Notes: a model not told the origin generated them from the letters alone. A stretch of DNA of 64,000 nt from an uncultured Paracoccaceae bacterium (GCA_934500835.1 CAKSTR010000001.1:434001-498000); one strand, 5' to 3'. Counted from the stretch's first letter, positions 34,750 to 44,255 are shown. Numbers and translations are program-made.

Positions 34750-36696
34750 TCAGGCCAGATCGGGCGGCAGCGCCAGCTTGCCGAACTCGGCCACCGCGGC
34801 CTCAAGGCTCATGGTCTCGGTCCGGGTCTCGCCCAGACGGCGGACCGAAACGGTGCGGTCCTCGACCTCCTTCAGCCCGATGGCCAGGATCGCCGGCACC
34901 TTGCCGACCGAATGCTCGCGGACCTTGTAGTTGATCTTCTCGTTGCGCATGTCGGCCTCGGCCCGCACGCCCGCCAGCGTCAGCGCCGTCACCACTTCCT
35001 CCACGAAGGGATCGGCGTCCGAGACGATCGAGGCCACCACCACCTGACGCGGCGCAAGCCAGAACGGCAGCTTGCCGGCGTGGTTCTCGATCAGGATGCC
35101 GATGAACCGCTCGAACGAGCCCAGGCAGGCGCGGTGCAGCATGAAGGGGCGATGCTTCGCGCCATCCTCGCCGATATAGCTGGCATCCAGCCGTTCGGGC
35201 AGGTTGGGGTCCAGTTGCAGCGTGCCGCACTGCCAGTCGCGGCCGATGGCGTCGGTCAGCACGAATTCCAGCTTGGGCGCATAGAAGGCGCCCTCGCCGG
35301 GGAAGATCTCGTAAGCATGGCCCGCAGCCGTCGTGGCATTGCCAAGGGCCGCTTCCATCTTGTCCCAGATCTCATCGCTGCCAACCCGCTTTTCGGGCCT
35401 TGTGGACAGCTTGATCCGCCATTTGTCGAAGCCCAGTTCGGCATAGATCCGGGCAAGGAATTCAATGAACTTCTTCGATTCGGCCTCGACCTGTTCCAGC
35501 GTGCAGAAGATATGCGCGTCATCCTGCGTGAAGCCGCGCACCCGCATGATGCCGTGCAAGGCCCCGGAAGGCTCATAGCGCGCGCAGGACCCGAATTCCG
35601 CGATCCGCAGCGGCAGGTCGCGATAGCTCTTGATGCCCTGATTGAAGATCTGCACATGGCAGGGGCAGTTCATCGGCTTCAGGGCGTTGATGACCTTGTC
35701 CTTGGCGCCTTCCTCGTCGACCTCGACGATGAACATGTTCTCGCGGTAGTTCTCCCAATGCCCCGAGGCTTCCCAAAGCTTGCGGTTCACCACCTGCGGC
35801 GTGTTCACCTCGACATAGCCGTCGGCGCGCTGGCGGCGGCGCATGTAATCCTGCAGCGTCGTGTAGATGGTCCAGCCGTTCGGGTGCCAGAACACCTGGC
35901 CCGGCGCTTCCTCCTGCATGTGGAACAGGCCCATCTCGCGGCCCAGCTTGCGGTGGTCGCGCTTGGCCGCCTCTTCCAGCATATGCATATGGGCCTTCAG
36001 ATCCTCGCGGTTCCTGAAGGCAAGGCCGTAGATGCGTTGCAGCATCGGGCGCGAGGCATCGCCGAGCCAATAGGCCCCGGCGACATGGGTCAGCTTGAAG
36101 GCATCGGCGGGCACCTGGCCGGTGTGCTGGAAATGCGGACCACGGCAAAGATCCTGCCAGTCGCCATGCCAGTACATGCGGATGTCCTGATCCGCCGGAA
36201 TCCGGTCGAGAAGTTCGACTTTGTAAGGCTCGCCGCGTTCTTCATAGTATTTGCGCGCGCGCTCACGATCCCAAAGTTCCGTTTTCACCGGGTCGCGGGC
36301 GTTGATGATCTTCTTCATCTGCGCTTCGATCTGGCCCAGATCCTCGGGCGTGAACGGCTCGGCCCGGTCGAAATCATAGAACCAGCCATAGTCGCGCACC
36401 GGGCCGATGGTGACCTTCACATCCTGCCAGATCTCCTGCACCGCACGGGCCATGATATGCGCCAGATCGTGGCGGATCAGTTCCAGCGCCGGGCCGTCAT
36501 CCTTCATCGTGTTGATCGACAGCGTGGCATCCGCAGCGATCGGCCATTGCAGATCCCAATGCTGGCCGTTCAGCTGCGCCGAGATTGCGGCCTTGGCCAG
36601 CGAGGGCGCAATGGATTGCGCCACTTCGGCAGCGGTCACGCCCGCGTCGAACTTGCGGATATTGCCATCGGGGAATGTAAGAGAGATTTGGGCCAT
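34750..36696 (-). CDS. thrS: Threonyl-tRNA synthetase
   Basis: A 648-residue class II aminoacyl-tRNA synthetase. It has TGS domain (residues 1-62, [20 protein letters not shown]), the editing domain ([15 protein letters not shown]; the HxxxH and C motif region), a catalytic core with motif 1-3 features ([54 protein letters not shown]), and a C-terminal anticodon-binding domain. ATG at 36696 gives the standard [11 protein letters not shown] start; ten extra upstream residues in frame are not conserved. Confidence 0.97.
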   Translation of the reverse strand: MAQISLTFPDGNIRKFDAGVTAAEVAQSIAPSLAKAAISAQLNGQHWDLQWPIAADATLSINTMKDDGPALELIRHDLAHIMARAVQEIWQDVKVTIGPVRDYGWFYDFDRAEPFTPEDLGQIEAQMKKIINARDPVKTELWDRERARKYYEERGEPYKVELLDRIPADQDIRMYWHGDWQDLCRGPHFQHTGQVPADAFKLTHVAGAYWLGDASRPMLQRIYGLAFRNREDLKAHMHMLEEAAKRDHRKLGREMGLFHMQEEAPGQVFWHPNGWTIYTTLQDYMRRRQRADGYVEVNTPQVVNRKLWEASGHWENYRENMFIVEVDEEGAKDKVINALKPMNCPCHVQIFNQGIKSYRDLPLRIAEFGSCARYEPSGALHGIMRVRGFTQDDAHIFCTLEQVEAESKKFIEFLARIYAELGFDKWRIKLSTRPEKRVGSDEIWDKMEAALGNATTAAGHAYEIFPGEGAFYAPKLEFVLTDAIGRDWQCGTLQLDPNLPERLDASYIGEDGAKHRPFMLHRACLGSFERFIGILIENHAGKLPFWLAPRQVVVASIVSDADPFVEEVVTALTLAGVRAEADMRNEKINYKVREHSVGKVPAILAIGLKEVEDRTVSVRRLGETRTETMSLEAAVAEFGKLALPPDLA

Positions 36697-36847
36697 CAGC
36701 CTGATCCTCGTCGGTTTGGCGCCCACTGAACGCCCGGTTGCGGGTTATGTGACAGCCACATGCGCCCGCCGTCCGGCGCCGTCAAGCCCCCGCGCCGCCG
36801 GCCTTGCTGCACAGAGGCTGCTCTGCCCCCTGGCAGGCACAGGACAT

Positions 36848-37018
36848 ATGCGCACAGTCGCCGTGATCGACGCCCGCAAGGGCGGTCTTGCGTCCCTCCG
36901 GGCCGGGGCCATTCCGGTAAGGGCGGTGCGGGCGGCCGTCACGGCGTGGCGGGCGGAATCCGGCCTGACCCTCATTCGGATCAGCCGGGTACTGGCACAA
37001 TCCATCCACGCGAAGTAG
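36848..37018 (+). CDS. Small hypothetical protein
   Basis: A 56-residue ORF (MRTVAVIDARKGGLASLRAG start, ending QSIHAK) lies between thrS and the hydrolase pair. An AGGA ribosome site sits 4 bases before the ATG at 36848, and the coordinate fits the gap between divergent genes. The product is basic and Arg/Ala-rich with no signal peptide or known domain. The evidence is weak; it could be non-coding. Confidence 0.3.
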   Translation: MRTVAVIDARKGGLASLRAGAIPVRAVRAAVTAWRAESGLTLIRISRVLAQSIHAK

Positions 37019-37044
37019 GGTCGCCGCGCCAGAAGGACGCCCGC

Positions 37045-37791
37045 ATGACCGAATACCTCACCTCGCCACAGGGCCGCCGCCTCGCTTTCAACCGCAGTCC
37101 GGGCAAGGGGCCGGGCGTGGTGTTCCTCGGCGGTTTCAAATCCGACATGGAAGGGTCAAAAGCCCGTTTCCTTGAGGATTGGGCACGGGCGCAGGGCCGC
37201 GCCTTTCTGCGCTTTGACTATTCCGGCCATGGGGTTTCCGGCGGCGATTTCGAAGCGGGCTGCATCGGCGACTGGCGGGACGATGCGCGCGCGGTGATCG
37301 AGTCGCAAACCGAAGGCCCGCAGGTACTGGTCGGCTCTTCCATGGGCGGCTGGATCTCCCTTCTGCTGGCACGCGAGCGGCCAGGGCGGGTGGCCGGCCT
37401 TGTCACCATCGCCGCCGCCCCGGATTTCACCGTCACAACCTGGGACAACGAACTGACCGAGGGCGAACGCGCGATCGTGCGCCGCGACGGCAAGGTTCAG
37501 GTGCCGTCGGACTACGCCGACCAGCCCTATGTCTTCACCGCCCGCCTGTTCGAGGACGGCGCGCGGCAGCGGGTGATGGACAGCCCGCTGGACCTGCCCT
37601 TCCCGACCCGGCTTCTGCAGGGCACCGCCGACAAGGATGTGCTGCCGCAGGTGGCGATCAGCCTGCTGAACCACGCGACGGGGTCCGACATCAGGCTGAC
37701 GCTGGTCAAGGGGGCCGATCACCGCTTCTCGACGCCGGAATGTCTGGCCATGATCGCGGCGGCGGTCGCCGAAGTGGTGCCGGCGGCATGA
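37045..37791 (+). CDS. Alpha/beta hydrolase
   Basis: A 248-residue alpha/beta hydrolase. It has the oxyanion-loop region VVFLGGFKSDMEGSKA, the nucleophile elbow GSSMGG (Ser about residue 98), the acid in LQGTADKDVLP and the histidine in VKGADHRFSTPE. The catalytic triad is therefore complete. ATG at 37045 follows GAAGGA. The substrate cannot be inferred; the family includes esterases and peptidase-like enzymes. It overlaps the next hydrolase gene by 4 bases (ATGA). Confidence 0.87.
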   Translation: MTEYLTSPQGRRLAFNRSPGKGPGVVFLGGFKSDMEGSKARFLEDWARAQGRAFLRFDYSGHGVSGGDFEAGCIGDWRDDARAVIESQTEGPQVLVGSSMGGWISLLLARERPGRVAGLVTIAAAPDFTVTTWDNELTEGERAIVRRDGKVQVPSDYADQPYVFTARLFEDGARQRVMDSPLDLPFPTRLLQGTADKDVLPQVAISLLNHATGSDIRLTLVKGADHRFSTPECLAMIAAAVAEVVPAA

Positions 37792-38495
37792 CAGAGCCGC
37801 TGGTCATTCTGCCCGGCTTCCTGTCGGACGCGCGCGGCTTCCTGCCGCAGATCGTACATCTGGGGTCAAGCCGGCAGATCGTGCTGCCGCAGATGGTCGG
37901 CGACACGGTCGAACAGATCAGCCTGGCCGCAATCCGCGATCTGCCGCGCCGCTTTGCGCTGTTGGGTCATGGCCTGGGCGGTCAGGTCGCCATCGACATC
38001 CTGCGCCGCCTGCCCGAGGCGGTCACGCGGATCGCCCTCGTCTCGACCGATCCGCTGGCCGAACCCCCCGCGACGGCTGCCAGCCGCGAGTCCCGCCTTG
38101 TGACCGCGCGCGCCGGGCGGCTGGCCGAGGCCGCGGCCGGCGAGTATCCCGAAAGCGCCTTCGCCGATACCGAATGGCGGGCCGAGGTCATGGCGCTGGT
38201 GCAGGACATGGCCGAAGGCCAGGATGTCGAAAGCTATGTGCGCCAGACCCGCGCCATGCAGCGCCGGCCCGACCAGCAGAAGACGCTGCGCAAGGTCCGT
38301 GTGCAGGCGCTGATCGTGGCAGGGGAATCGGACCCGCTGGTGCCGGTGCGGCGGCAGGAATTCCTGGCCCAGCTGATGCCCTTCGGACAGCTGCAGGTGA
38401 TCCCTGCCGCAGGCCACATGCCGCAGCTGGAACAGCCTGAAACCGTGACCTCTGCGCTGCGCGAGTTTCTCGCCGGCCCGATGCTGTTGAAGTAA
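37788..38495 (+). CDS. Alpha/beta hydrolase-fold protein lacking the nucleophile serine
   Basis: A 235-residue alpha/beta hydrolase-fold protein. The elbow that is normally GHSxGG reads GHGLGG here (codons ggt cat ggc ctg ggc ggt), so the serine is glycine. The acid (VAGESDPLVPV) and histidine (AAGHMPQLEQ) positions are kept. It is translationally coupled to the intact hydrolase upstream. A non-catalytic partner, or an enzyme using another residue, is possible. No sequencing-type frameshift is visible. Confidence 0.82.
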   Translation: MTEPLVILPGFLSDARGFLPQIVHLGSSRQIVLPQMVGDTVEQISLAAIRDLPRRFALLGHGLGGQVAIDILRRLPEAVTRIALVSTDPLAEPPATAASRESRLVTARAGRLAEAAAGEYPESAFADTEWRAEVMALVQDMAEGQDVESYVRQTRAMQRRPDQQKTLRKVRVQALIVAGESDPLVPVRRQEFLAQLMPFGQLQVIPAAGHMPQLEQPETVTSALREFLAGPMLLK

Positions 38496-38546
38496 CCCGG
38501 ACCATTCGTCGCAAGATCGAAAGCCCGGGGTCTTGACGGAAACCCG

Positions 38547-39827
38547 TTACTTCGCCGCCGCCAGCCGCACGGGCGACCGTTTCACCGGCTTCGGCATGCC
38601 CGAGTTGGCATCGATGAAGTTCAGCACCAGCGGCCGGATGTTCAGCCGCCAGCTCTTGCCGGCGAAGATGCCGTAGTGGCCCGCGCCCGGCTCCAGATGG
38701 CTGGCCTTCTTGTCGTCCGGCAGGCCGGTCAGCAGCTTCAGCGCGGCCACGCATTGGCCGGGGGCCGAGATGTCGTCGTTCTCGCCCTCGACCGTCTTGA
38801 CCGCCACTTGCGTGATGGCGCCAAGATCGACCCGCTTGCCCGCCACGGTGAATTCGTTCAGCGCGATCTCGCGGTTCTTGAAGATCCGCTCGACCGTCGA
38901 CAGATAGAATTCTGCCGTCATGTCCATCACGGCCAGATATTCGTCATAGAATCGGTTGTGGGCGTCCAGATCGCCGGCCTCGCCGCGCGCGACGCGCAGG
39001 ATCTGCTCGGAGAAGGCCTTCGAGTGCCGCTCGGCATTCATCGACATGAAGCCCGCCAGCTGCATCAGCCCCGGATAGACCAGACGCCCGGCCCCCTTGT
39101 ATTTGAAGCCGACACGCTGGATCGCCAGATGTTCCAGCTGGCCCATCGTCACCCGGCGGCCGAAATCGGTGACCTCGGTCGCGGCGGCATCGGGATCGAT
39201 CGGCCCGCCGATCAGCGTCAGGCTGCGCGGCTGCGCACCGGGGTCCTCGCCGGCCAGATAGGCGGTGGCGGCCAGAGCCAGCGGCGCGGGCTGGCAGATC
39301 GCGATCACATGGGTTTGCGGCCCCAGCGCCCGCATGAAATCGGCCAGATAAAGCGTATAGTCCTCGACATCGAATTTGCCGGCGCTGACCGGGATGTCGC
39401 GGGCATTGTGCCAGTCGGTCACGAAGACATCGGCATCGGGCAACAGCGAGGCGACGGTCGAACGCAAAAGCGTGGCATAGTGCCCCGACATCGGCGCCAC
39501 CAGCAGGATGCGCCGCGCCATCGGCGGGCGGCGGCGGACGAAGAACTGCACCAGATTGCCGAAGGGGCGCTCCACCACCGGGGTCACGTCGACCAGATGG
39601 TCCTGACCGTCCGGCCCCACGATCGACCGGATGCCCCAGTCAGGCTTGGCCACCATCCGCGAAAAGCTGCGCTCTGCCACCTCGCCCCAGGCCGCCATCA
39701 GCGGCAGCACCGGATTCATCGAGAGGGCAAAGAGCGGATATCCCGCAAAGGCCCTGGCCGAGGCGCCCAGCCACTCATTCGTGCTGCGGACGCTTTCCAT
39801 AAGGTCGTAGGTCGCCATATACTTCAT
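38547..39827 (-). CDS. phaZ: Intracellular polyhydroxyalkanoate depolymerase
   Basis: A 426-residue enzyme that hydrolyses stored PHB granules. The nucleophile is a cysteine in the AICQPAPLALAA box (C178 from the chosen start), characteristic of intracellular PhaZ1-type enzymes. Conserved ends include MSGHYATLLRSTVASLLPDA, VFVTDWHNARDIP and HLEPGAGHYGIFAGKSWR. Two ATGs are adjacent (39830 and 39827); the second has better spacing from AAGGAG. It is divergent from phaC with a PhaR-type dyad between, so breakdown and synthesis share control. Confidence 0.93.
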   Translation of the reverse strand: MKYMATYDLMESVRSTNEWLGASARAFAGYPLFALSMNPVLPLMAAWGEVAERSFSRMVAKPDWGIRSIVGPDGQDHLVDVTPVVERPFGNLVQFFVRRRPPMARRILLVAPMSGHYATLLRSTVASLLPDADVFVTDWHNARDIPVSAGKFDVEDYTLYLADFMRALGPQTHVIAICQPAPLALAATAYLAGEDPGAQPRSLTLIGGPIDPDAAATEVTDFGRRVTMGQLEHLAIQRVGFKYKGAGRLVYPGLMQLAGFMSMNAERHSKAFSEQILRVARGEAGDLDAHNRFYDEYLAVMDMTAEFYLSTVERIFKNREIALNEFTVAGKRVDLGAITQVAVKTVEGENDDISAPGQCVAALKLLTGLPDDKKASHLEPGAGHYGIFAGKSWRLNIRPLVLNFIDANSGMPKPVKRSPVRLAAAK

Positions 39828-39885
39828 CATGTCTCCTTGGGGAGGTTCCCCGGCACTCGTGCCGCCCCCCCAGGCCGACAACTTA

Positions 39886-39900
39886 TGCTGCATCGCAGCA
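39886..39900. promoter_or_regulatory. PhaR-type operator between phaZ and phaC
   Basis: TGCTGC-ATC-GCAGCA, a perfect 15-base dyad containing CTGC-N3-GCAG, the pattern reported for PhaR binding in Rhodobacter/Paracoccus. It is 56 bases upstream of phaZ (minus) and 23 bases upstream of phaC (plus), so it can repress both. Confidence 0.75.
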
Positions 39901-39923
39901 AGGAATAGGGGGGAACGAGAACC

Positions 39924-41732
39924 ATGGCAACTGAATCCGACGATCTAGGTGTGCGGCAAGAGCGATTGAATGCCAATCTCGTCCGCGTCGATGAGTTGTC
40001 GAAACGTCTTGCTGCGGCATTATCGCATCGCCGGCAGGCCGATCCGGCCCTCGGCGGCCCCTCGTCGGACATCTATGTGAAGGCTGCGGCGGCCTATCTG
40101 GCCGAGATGATGCAGAATCCGGCCAAGGTGCTGGAGCATCAGATCGGCTACTGGGGCAAGACGCTGAAGCACTACGTCGAATCGCAACAGGTGCTGGCCA
40201 AGGGCGAATTCAAGGCCCCGCCCGATCCCGGCCCGAAGGACCGCCGCTTCTCGAATCCGCTGTGGGACAGCCATCCGTTCTTCAACTATCTCAAGCAGCA
40301 ATATCAGCTGAACGCCGAAGCGATGACCACCGCCGTCGCGGATATGGAGACCCTGCCCCCCGAAGACCGCCGCCGGGTCGAGTATTTCACCCGCCAGATC
40401 GTCGACATGTTCGCGCCGACCAATTTTCTGGGCACCAATCCCGACGCGCTGGAAAAGGCGGTCGCCACCGATGGCGAGTCGCTGGTTCAGGGGCTTGAGA
40501 ACCTCGTCCGCGACATCGAGGCCAATCAGGGCGATCTTCTGGTCACGCTGGCCGACAAGGAGGCCTTCCACGTCGGCCGCAACATCGCCACCTCTCCCGG
40601 CGCCGTGGTCTACCGCAACCGCATGCTGGAGCTGATCCAGTACACGCCCACCACGCCGCAGGTTCACAAGACGCCGCTGCTGATCTTCCCGCCCTGGATC
40701 AACAAGTTCTACATCATGGACCTGAAGGCCCAGAACAGCCTGATCAAGTGGATCGTGGATCAGGGCTTCACCCTGTTCATGGTCTCCTGGGTCAACCCGG
40801 ATGCCTCTTACGCCGACGTGGGCGTCGATGACTACATCCGCGACGGCTATCTGCGCGCCATGGCCGAGGTGCGCCGCATCACCGGCGAGAAGGAAATCAA
40901 CGCCGTCGGCTATTGCATCGCCGGCACTACGCTGGGCCTGACGCTGGCCCATCTGCAGCGCGCGGGCGACGCCTCGGTCAAATCGGCCACCTTCTTCACC
41001 ACGCTGACCGACTTCTCCGATCCGGGCGAAGTGGGCGTGTTCCTCGCCGATGATTTCGTCGACGGAATCGAGCGGCAGGTGGCGCAGGACGGGGTGCTGT
41101 CCTCATTCTTCATGTCGCGCACCTTCTCCTTCCTGCGCTCGAACGACCTGATCTACACCCCTGCCATCAAGAGCTACATGATGGGCGAGGCACCGCCCGC
41201 CTTCGATCTTCTGTTCTGGAACGGCGATTCGACAAACCTGCCGGCCAAGATGGCGATCGAGTATCTGCGGGGCCTGTGCCAGCAGGACGGCTTCGCCCGC
41301 GGCACTTTCCCCGTGTTCGGCGAGCCGGTCAGCCTGGCCGGAGTCAAGCTGCCGGTCTGTGCCGTTGCCTGCGAGACCGATCACATCGCGCATTGGAAGG
41401 GCTCGTTCAACGGGGTGAAGCAGATGGGGTCGAAGGACAAGACCTTCATCCTGTCCGAATCCGGCCATATCGCCGGAATCATCAACCCGCCGTCAAAAGG
41501 CAAATACGGCCATTACACCAGCACGGCGCCGGTCGCCGGGCAGCCCGAGGACTGGCTGGCCGGTGCCACCAGGAACGCCGGCAGCTGGTGGCCGCGCTGG
41601 GGCGAATGGCTGGCAGCCCGCTCGGGACCGATGGTCGAGGCGCGCGTCCCCGGCGTGGGTGCCGAGGTGCTGGCCCCTGCGCCCGGCACCTATGTCGTGG
41701 CCCGGCCCAGTGTCGAGGCGCCTGCCGGCTGA
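39924..41732 (+). CDS. phaC: Class I poly(3-hydroxyalkanoate) synthase
   Basis: A 602-residue polymerase that joins (R)-3-hydroxyacyl-CoA into PHA at the granule surface. The lipase-like box is GYCIAG with the catalytic cysteine at residue 331 of VGYCIAGTTLGLTLAH. The Asp is in CETDHIAHWKG and the His in SESGHIAGIINPP. Conserved PHA-synthase stretches include PLLIFPPWINKFYIMDLKAQ. The length is typical of class I. It is divergent from phaZ and followed by PhaR dyads and the phasin gene. Confidence 0.95.
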   Translation: MATESDDLGVRQERLNANLVRVDELSKRLAAALSHRRQADPALGGPSSDIYVKAAAAYLAEMMQNPAKVLEHQIGYWGKTLKHYVESQQVLAKGEFKAPPDPGPKDRRFSNPLWDSHPFFNYLKQQYQLNAEAMTTAVADMETLPPEDRRRVEYFTRQIVDMFAPTNFLGTNPDALEKAVATDGESLVQGLENLVRDIEANQGDLLVTLADKEAFHVGRNIATSPGAVVYRNRMLELIQYTPTTPQVHKTPLLIFPPWINKFYIMDLKAQNSLIKWIVDQGFTLFMVSWVNPDASYADVGVDDYIRDGYLRAMAEVRRITGEKEINAVGYCIAGTTLGLTLAHLQRAGDASVKSATFFTTLTDFSDPGEVGVFLADDFVDGIERQVAQDGVLSSFFMSRTFSFLRSNDLIYTPAIKSYMMGEAPPAFDLLFWNGDSTNLPAKMAIEYLRGLCQQDGFARGTFPVFGEPVSLAGVKLPVCAVACETDHIAHWKGSFNGVKQMGSKDKTFILSESGHIAGIINPPSKGKYGHYTSTAPVAGQPEDWLAGATRNAGSWWPRWGEWLAARSGPMVEARVPGVGAEVLAPAPGTYVVARPSVEAPAG

Positions 41733-41809
41733 TCCCGGCGCGGGGCGGCCGTGGCGGCAGGGGCAAAGGGCCGGTCCCGATCTCTTCCGCCATGGTCGCG
41801 CGCCCCCAA

Positions 41810-41877
41810 TGCTGCACCGCAGCATGCCCGACCCGCCCCCGGCGATTCGCCATCCGGTCGTAAAATCGGCCGGATGG
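41810..41877. promoter_or_regulatory. PhaR-type dyad and stem-loop downstream of phaC
   Basis: TGCTGC-ACC-GCAGCA (41810-41824) is a perfect dyad, ~80 bases after the phaC stop. It is followed by an inverted repeat CCATCCGG (41850-41857)/CCGGATGG (41870-41877) that may end phaC transcription. The 10-mer AAAATCGGCC occurs at 41862 and again at 41911. This 427-base gap holds no gene. Confidence 0.55.
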
Positions 41878-42052
41878 CGTCTGACATTTTCTGGCGGCGA
41901 CTTGGCCGCAAAAATCGGCCAATGGCCACGGAAGCCGCGAAATCGCGCAGAGTGACCTTGGGTAAACCCTGTATTCTCAGACGCTTGTCGGCGCGATCGG
42001 GCACTCGTCCACAGGGCGAGTGTCATGATGACGTTATGCAGGGCGGGTAATG

Positions 42053-42100
42053 CTGCGTTGCAGAAACAGGCTTGAATTTCTGCGCTGCAGCATGTATATC
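42053..42100 (+). promoter_or_regulatory. Phasin promoter with two PhaR operators
   Basis: TTGAAT (42072-42077), a 17-base spacer, TATATC (42095-42100) form a sigma-70-type promoter. One PhaR-type dyad, CTGC-GTT-GCAG (42053-42063), lies just upstream, and a second, CTGC-GCT-GCAG (42080-42090), lies inside the -35/-10 spacer; centres are 27 bases apart. Binding would block polymerase directly, so PHA-granule-dependent release of PhaR should switch on phasin. Confidence 0.65.
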
Positions 42101-42159
42101 CTCGGCTATGAAACGGGCCCCGGACATCCGGACACCACCCGGACACAGGAGATGATCAG

Positions 42160-42609
42160 ATGACCAAGACCACCGATTTCACCAAAGTCTTCCAGGACGC
42201 CATGGCTCAATTCCCGGTCGACGCTTCGGCCTTCCAGAACGCGTTCAAGACCCAGGCCGCTTTCGGCGAGAAACTCGCCAAGGTCGCTCTGGAAGCTGCC
42301 GAGAAATCGACCGAGATCAGCGCCAAATGGGCGAAAGACTCGATCGCTCGCATGAACGACGTCGCCAAAGCCAAGGCCGAGCCGACCGAATACACCAAAT
42401 CGGTGACCGACTTCGCTTCGGCCGCTGCCGAGATCGCTGCCGAGAACCTGGCCGCCTTCGCCGAAGTCGCCAAGAAAGTGCAGATGGAAACCGTCGAGCT
42501 GCTGCTGGCCGCTGGCAAGGAAGCTTCGGCTGACGCTTCGGCCGTCGTGCAGAAAGCCACTGCCGACGTGACCGCCGCTGCGAAAAAAGCTGCTGCCGCT
42601 GCGAAGTAA
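42160..42609 (+). CDS. phaP: Phasin (PHA granule-associated protein)
   Basis: A 149-residue amphipathic, Ala/Glu/Lys-rich helical protein of the phasin_2 type that coats PHA granules and limits their size. Typical stretches are QAAFGEKLAKVALEAAEKST and AAENLAAFAEVAKKVQMETV, ending in a poly-Ala/Lys tail. Codon use is strongly biased toward a small set, consistent with high expression. AGGAG precedes the ATG. Two stem-loops follow, the second a clear terminator. Confidence 0.92.
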   Translation: MTKTTDFTKVFQDAMAQFPVDASAFQNAFKTQAAFGEKLAKVALEAAEKSTEISAKWAKDSIARMNDVAKAKAEPTEYTKSVTDFASAAAEIAAENLAAFAEVAKKVQMETVELLLAAGKEASADASAVVQKATADVTAAAKKAAAAAK

Positions 42610-42623
42610 GCCTATCCAATCAG

Positions 42624-42704
42624 GACGTTCGCCCTTGCTCCCTGTCGGGCGGACGTCAGGATTGAACATACCGGGCGGGCCCATGCGGCCCGCCCTTGCT
42701 TTTT
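42624..42704 (+). terminator. Tandem stem-loops ending the phasin transcript
   Basis: First, GACGTTCGCCC (42624-42634)/GGGCGGACGTC (42647-42657), an 11-bp stem with one T-G pair. Second, GGGCGGGC (42673-42680)/GCCCGCCC (42688-42695) followed by TTGCTTTTT to 42704, a standard rho-independent terminator. It separates phasin from phaR. Confidence 0.8.
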
Positions 42705-42758
42705 GTGCGGCCCGGGCGTTAGGCTTCTCTGCAAGCGCAAAGCCATGGGGGTCCGCGG

Positions 42759-43313
42759 ATGGCCGATACTGACAAGCCGCTTCTGATCAAGCGCTACGCC
42801 AGCCGACGTCTCTACAACACCGAGACTTCGGATTACGTCACGCTTGAGGACATCGCCGGCTTCATCCGTCAGGGGCGCGAGGTGCAGATCGTCGATCTGA
42901 AGACCGGCGACGACCTGACCCGGCAATATCTGCTTCAGATCGTGGCCGAGCATGAATCGAAGGGCGAGAATGTCCTGCCGGTTGATGTGTTGACCGATCT
43001 GGTGCGCAGCTATGCCACCGGCATGCAGTCGGTGATGCCCCAGTTCCTTGCGGCCTCGTTCGAGATGCTGCGCGGCAGCCAGTCCAAGATGATGGAAAAC
43101 CTGTCGAATTTTCCCAACCCGATGGCCAATGTTCCGGGATTCGAGGCGTTGCGAAAGCAGCAGGAGGCTTTTCTCAAGTCGATGATGGGCGGCATGCCCG
43201 GTTGGGGCGGCAGCGGCCCCGCGCCGGATGACGATGCGCCCGCCAAGGGCGACGACATCGCCGAGATCAAACGACAGCTGGCCGAGTTGCAGTCGAAGCT
43301 TTCGAAGCTCTAG
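42759..43313 (+). CDS. phaR: Polyhydroxyalkanoate synthesis repressor PhaR
   Basis: A 184-residue DNA-binding repressor that also binds PHA granules and is titrated off its operators when polymer accumulates. The N-terminal PHB_acc domains are clear (IKRYASRRLYNTETSDYVTL; GREVQIVDLKTGDDLTRQYL; ENVLPVDVLTDLVRSYATGM), followed by a Met/Phe-rich granule-binding region and a C-terminal coiled coil (DIAEIKRQLAELQSKLSKL). An imperfect CTGC-type dyad upstream hints at autoregulation. It sits at the end of the phaZ-phaC-phaP cluster it is expected to control. Confidence 0.95.
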   Translation: MADTDKPLLIKRYASRRLYNTETSDYVTLEDIAGFIRQGREVQIVDLKTGDDLTRQYLLQIVAEHESKGENVLPVDVLTDLVRSYATGMQSVMPQFLAASFEMLRGSQSKMMENLSNFPNPMANVPGFEALRKQQEAFLKSMMGGMPGWGGSGPAPDDDAPAKGDDIAEIKRQLAELQSKLSKL

Positions 43314-43316
43314 GCG

Positions 43317-44255
43317 ATGGCCGAGACGGAAGGCCGCGTCACCCTCTGGGGCATCGAAATCTTTCTGGCCACCGCCGAAGAGGGGGCGATTTCCGCTGCG
43401 GCGCGGCGTCTTGGCGTCAGTCCTTCGGCAGTGTCGCAGCAACTGACCGGGCTGGAGACCGCCCTTGGTGCCGCCCTTCTGGATCGCGGCACCAGGCCGA
43501 TGGCCGTCACCCCCGCCGGCGCCATGTTCCGCCGTCATGCCCAGACCATTCTGAACGCCGCAGAAGAGGCGCGCGCGGAACTGGCGCTGGCCGATCTTGC
43601 CGGATTGACCACGCTGCGCCTTGGCATGATCGAGGATTTCGAGGCCGATGTGACGCCGCGCCTGCTGTCTTCGCTGGCCGAGGATCTGAAGGGATGCCGG
43701 TTCCTTCTGGAGACGGGCCCCTCGCACCGGCTGCTGGACCTTCTTGAGGCTAGGGCGCTGGATGTCGTGGTTGCCGCAGATACCGGGACCGAGGGCGACT
43801 CGCGCGAGGTTCACCCCATTCTGAGCGAGCCGTTTCTGGCGGTCTGCCCCCGCGGACGGACACCCGCCGATCAGCCGCTGATCCAGTATACTGCCCGGCA
43901 TCTGATGGGCCGACAGATCAACGCCCATCTGGCGCGGCTTGGCCTGAAACCCGCCTCGCGGTTCGAGTTGGACAGCTATCACGCCATCCTCGCCATGGTC
44001 GCGGCGGGCGCCGGCTGGGCGATCCTGACGCCGCTGGCCCTGCATCAGGCCCCCCGCTTCCGGGGCCGGATCGAAGTGCTGCCCCTGCCCTTCGCGCCTT
44101 TGGACCGCACACTGTCGCTGTCGGCGCGCGCCGGCCTTCTGCGCGAGGTTCCCGGCCAGATCTCTCAGCGCCTGAAAGGTCTTATTCAGGCCGAGGTGAT
44201 CGACCCGATGCGCGCCGAGCTGCCCTTTCTGGGGCAGTCCATGCGTATTCTTTAG
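43317..44255 (+). CDS. LysR family transcriptional regulator
   Basis: A 312-residue LysR-type regulator. The N-terminal winged HTH is FLATAEEGAISAAARRLGVS then PSAVSQQLTGLETALGAALL, and the effector-binding domain covers residues ~90-300. It starts 3 bases after the phaR stop and is likely co-transcribed with it. Its target is unknown; the convergent DegT aminotransferase and sarcosine oxidase genes are the nearest candidates, but no LysR box could be tied to it. Confidence 0.9.
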   Translation: MAETEGRVTLWGIEIFLATAEEGAISAAARRLGVSPSAVSQQLTGLETALGAALLDRGTRPMAVTPAGAMFRRHAQTILNAAEEARAELALADLAGLTTLRLGMIEDFEADVTPRLLSSLAEDLKGCRFLLETGPSHRLLDLLEARALDVVVAADTGTEGDSREVHPILSEPFLAVCPRGRTPADQPLIQYTARHLMGRQINAHLARLGLKPASRFELDSYHAILAMVAAGAGWAILTPLALHQAPRFRGRIEVLPLPFAPLDRTLSLSARAGLLREVPGQISQRLKGLIQAEVIDPMRAELPFLGQSMRIL

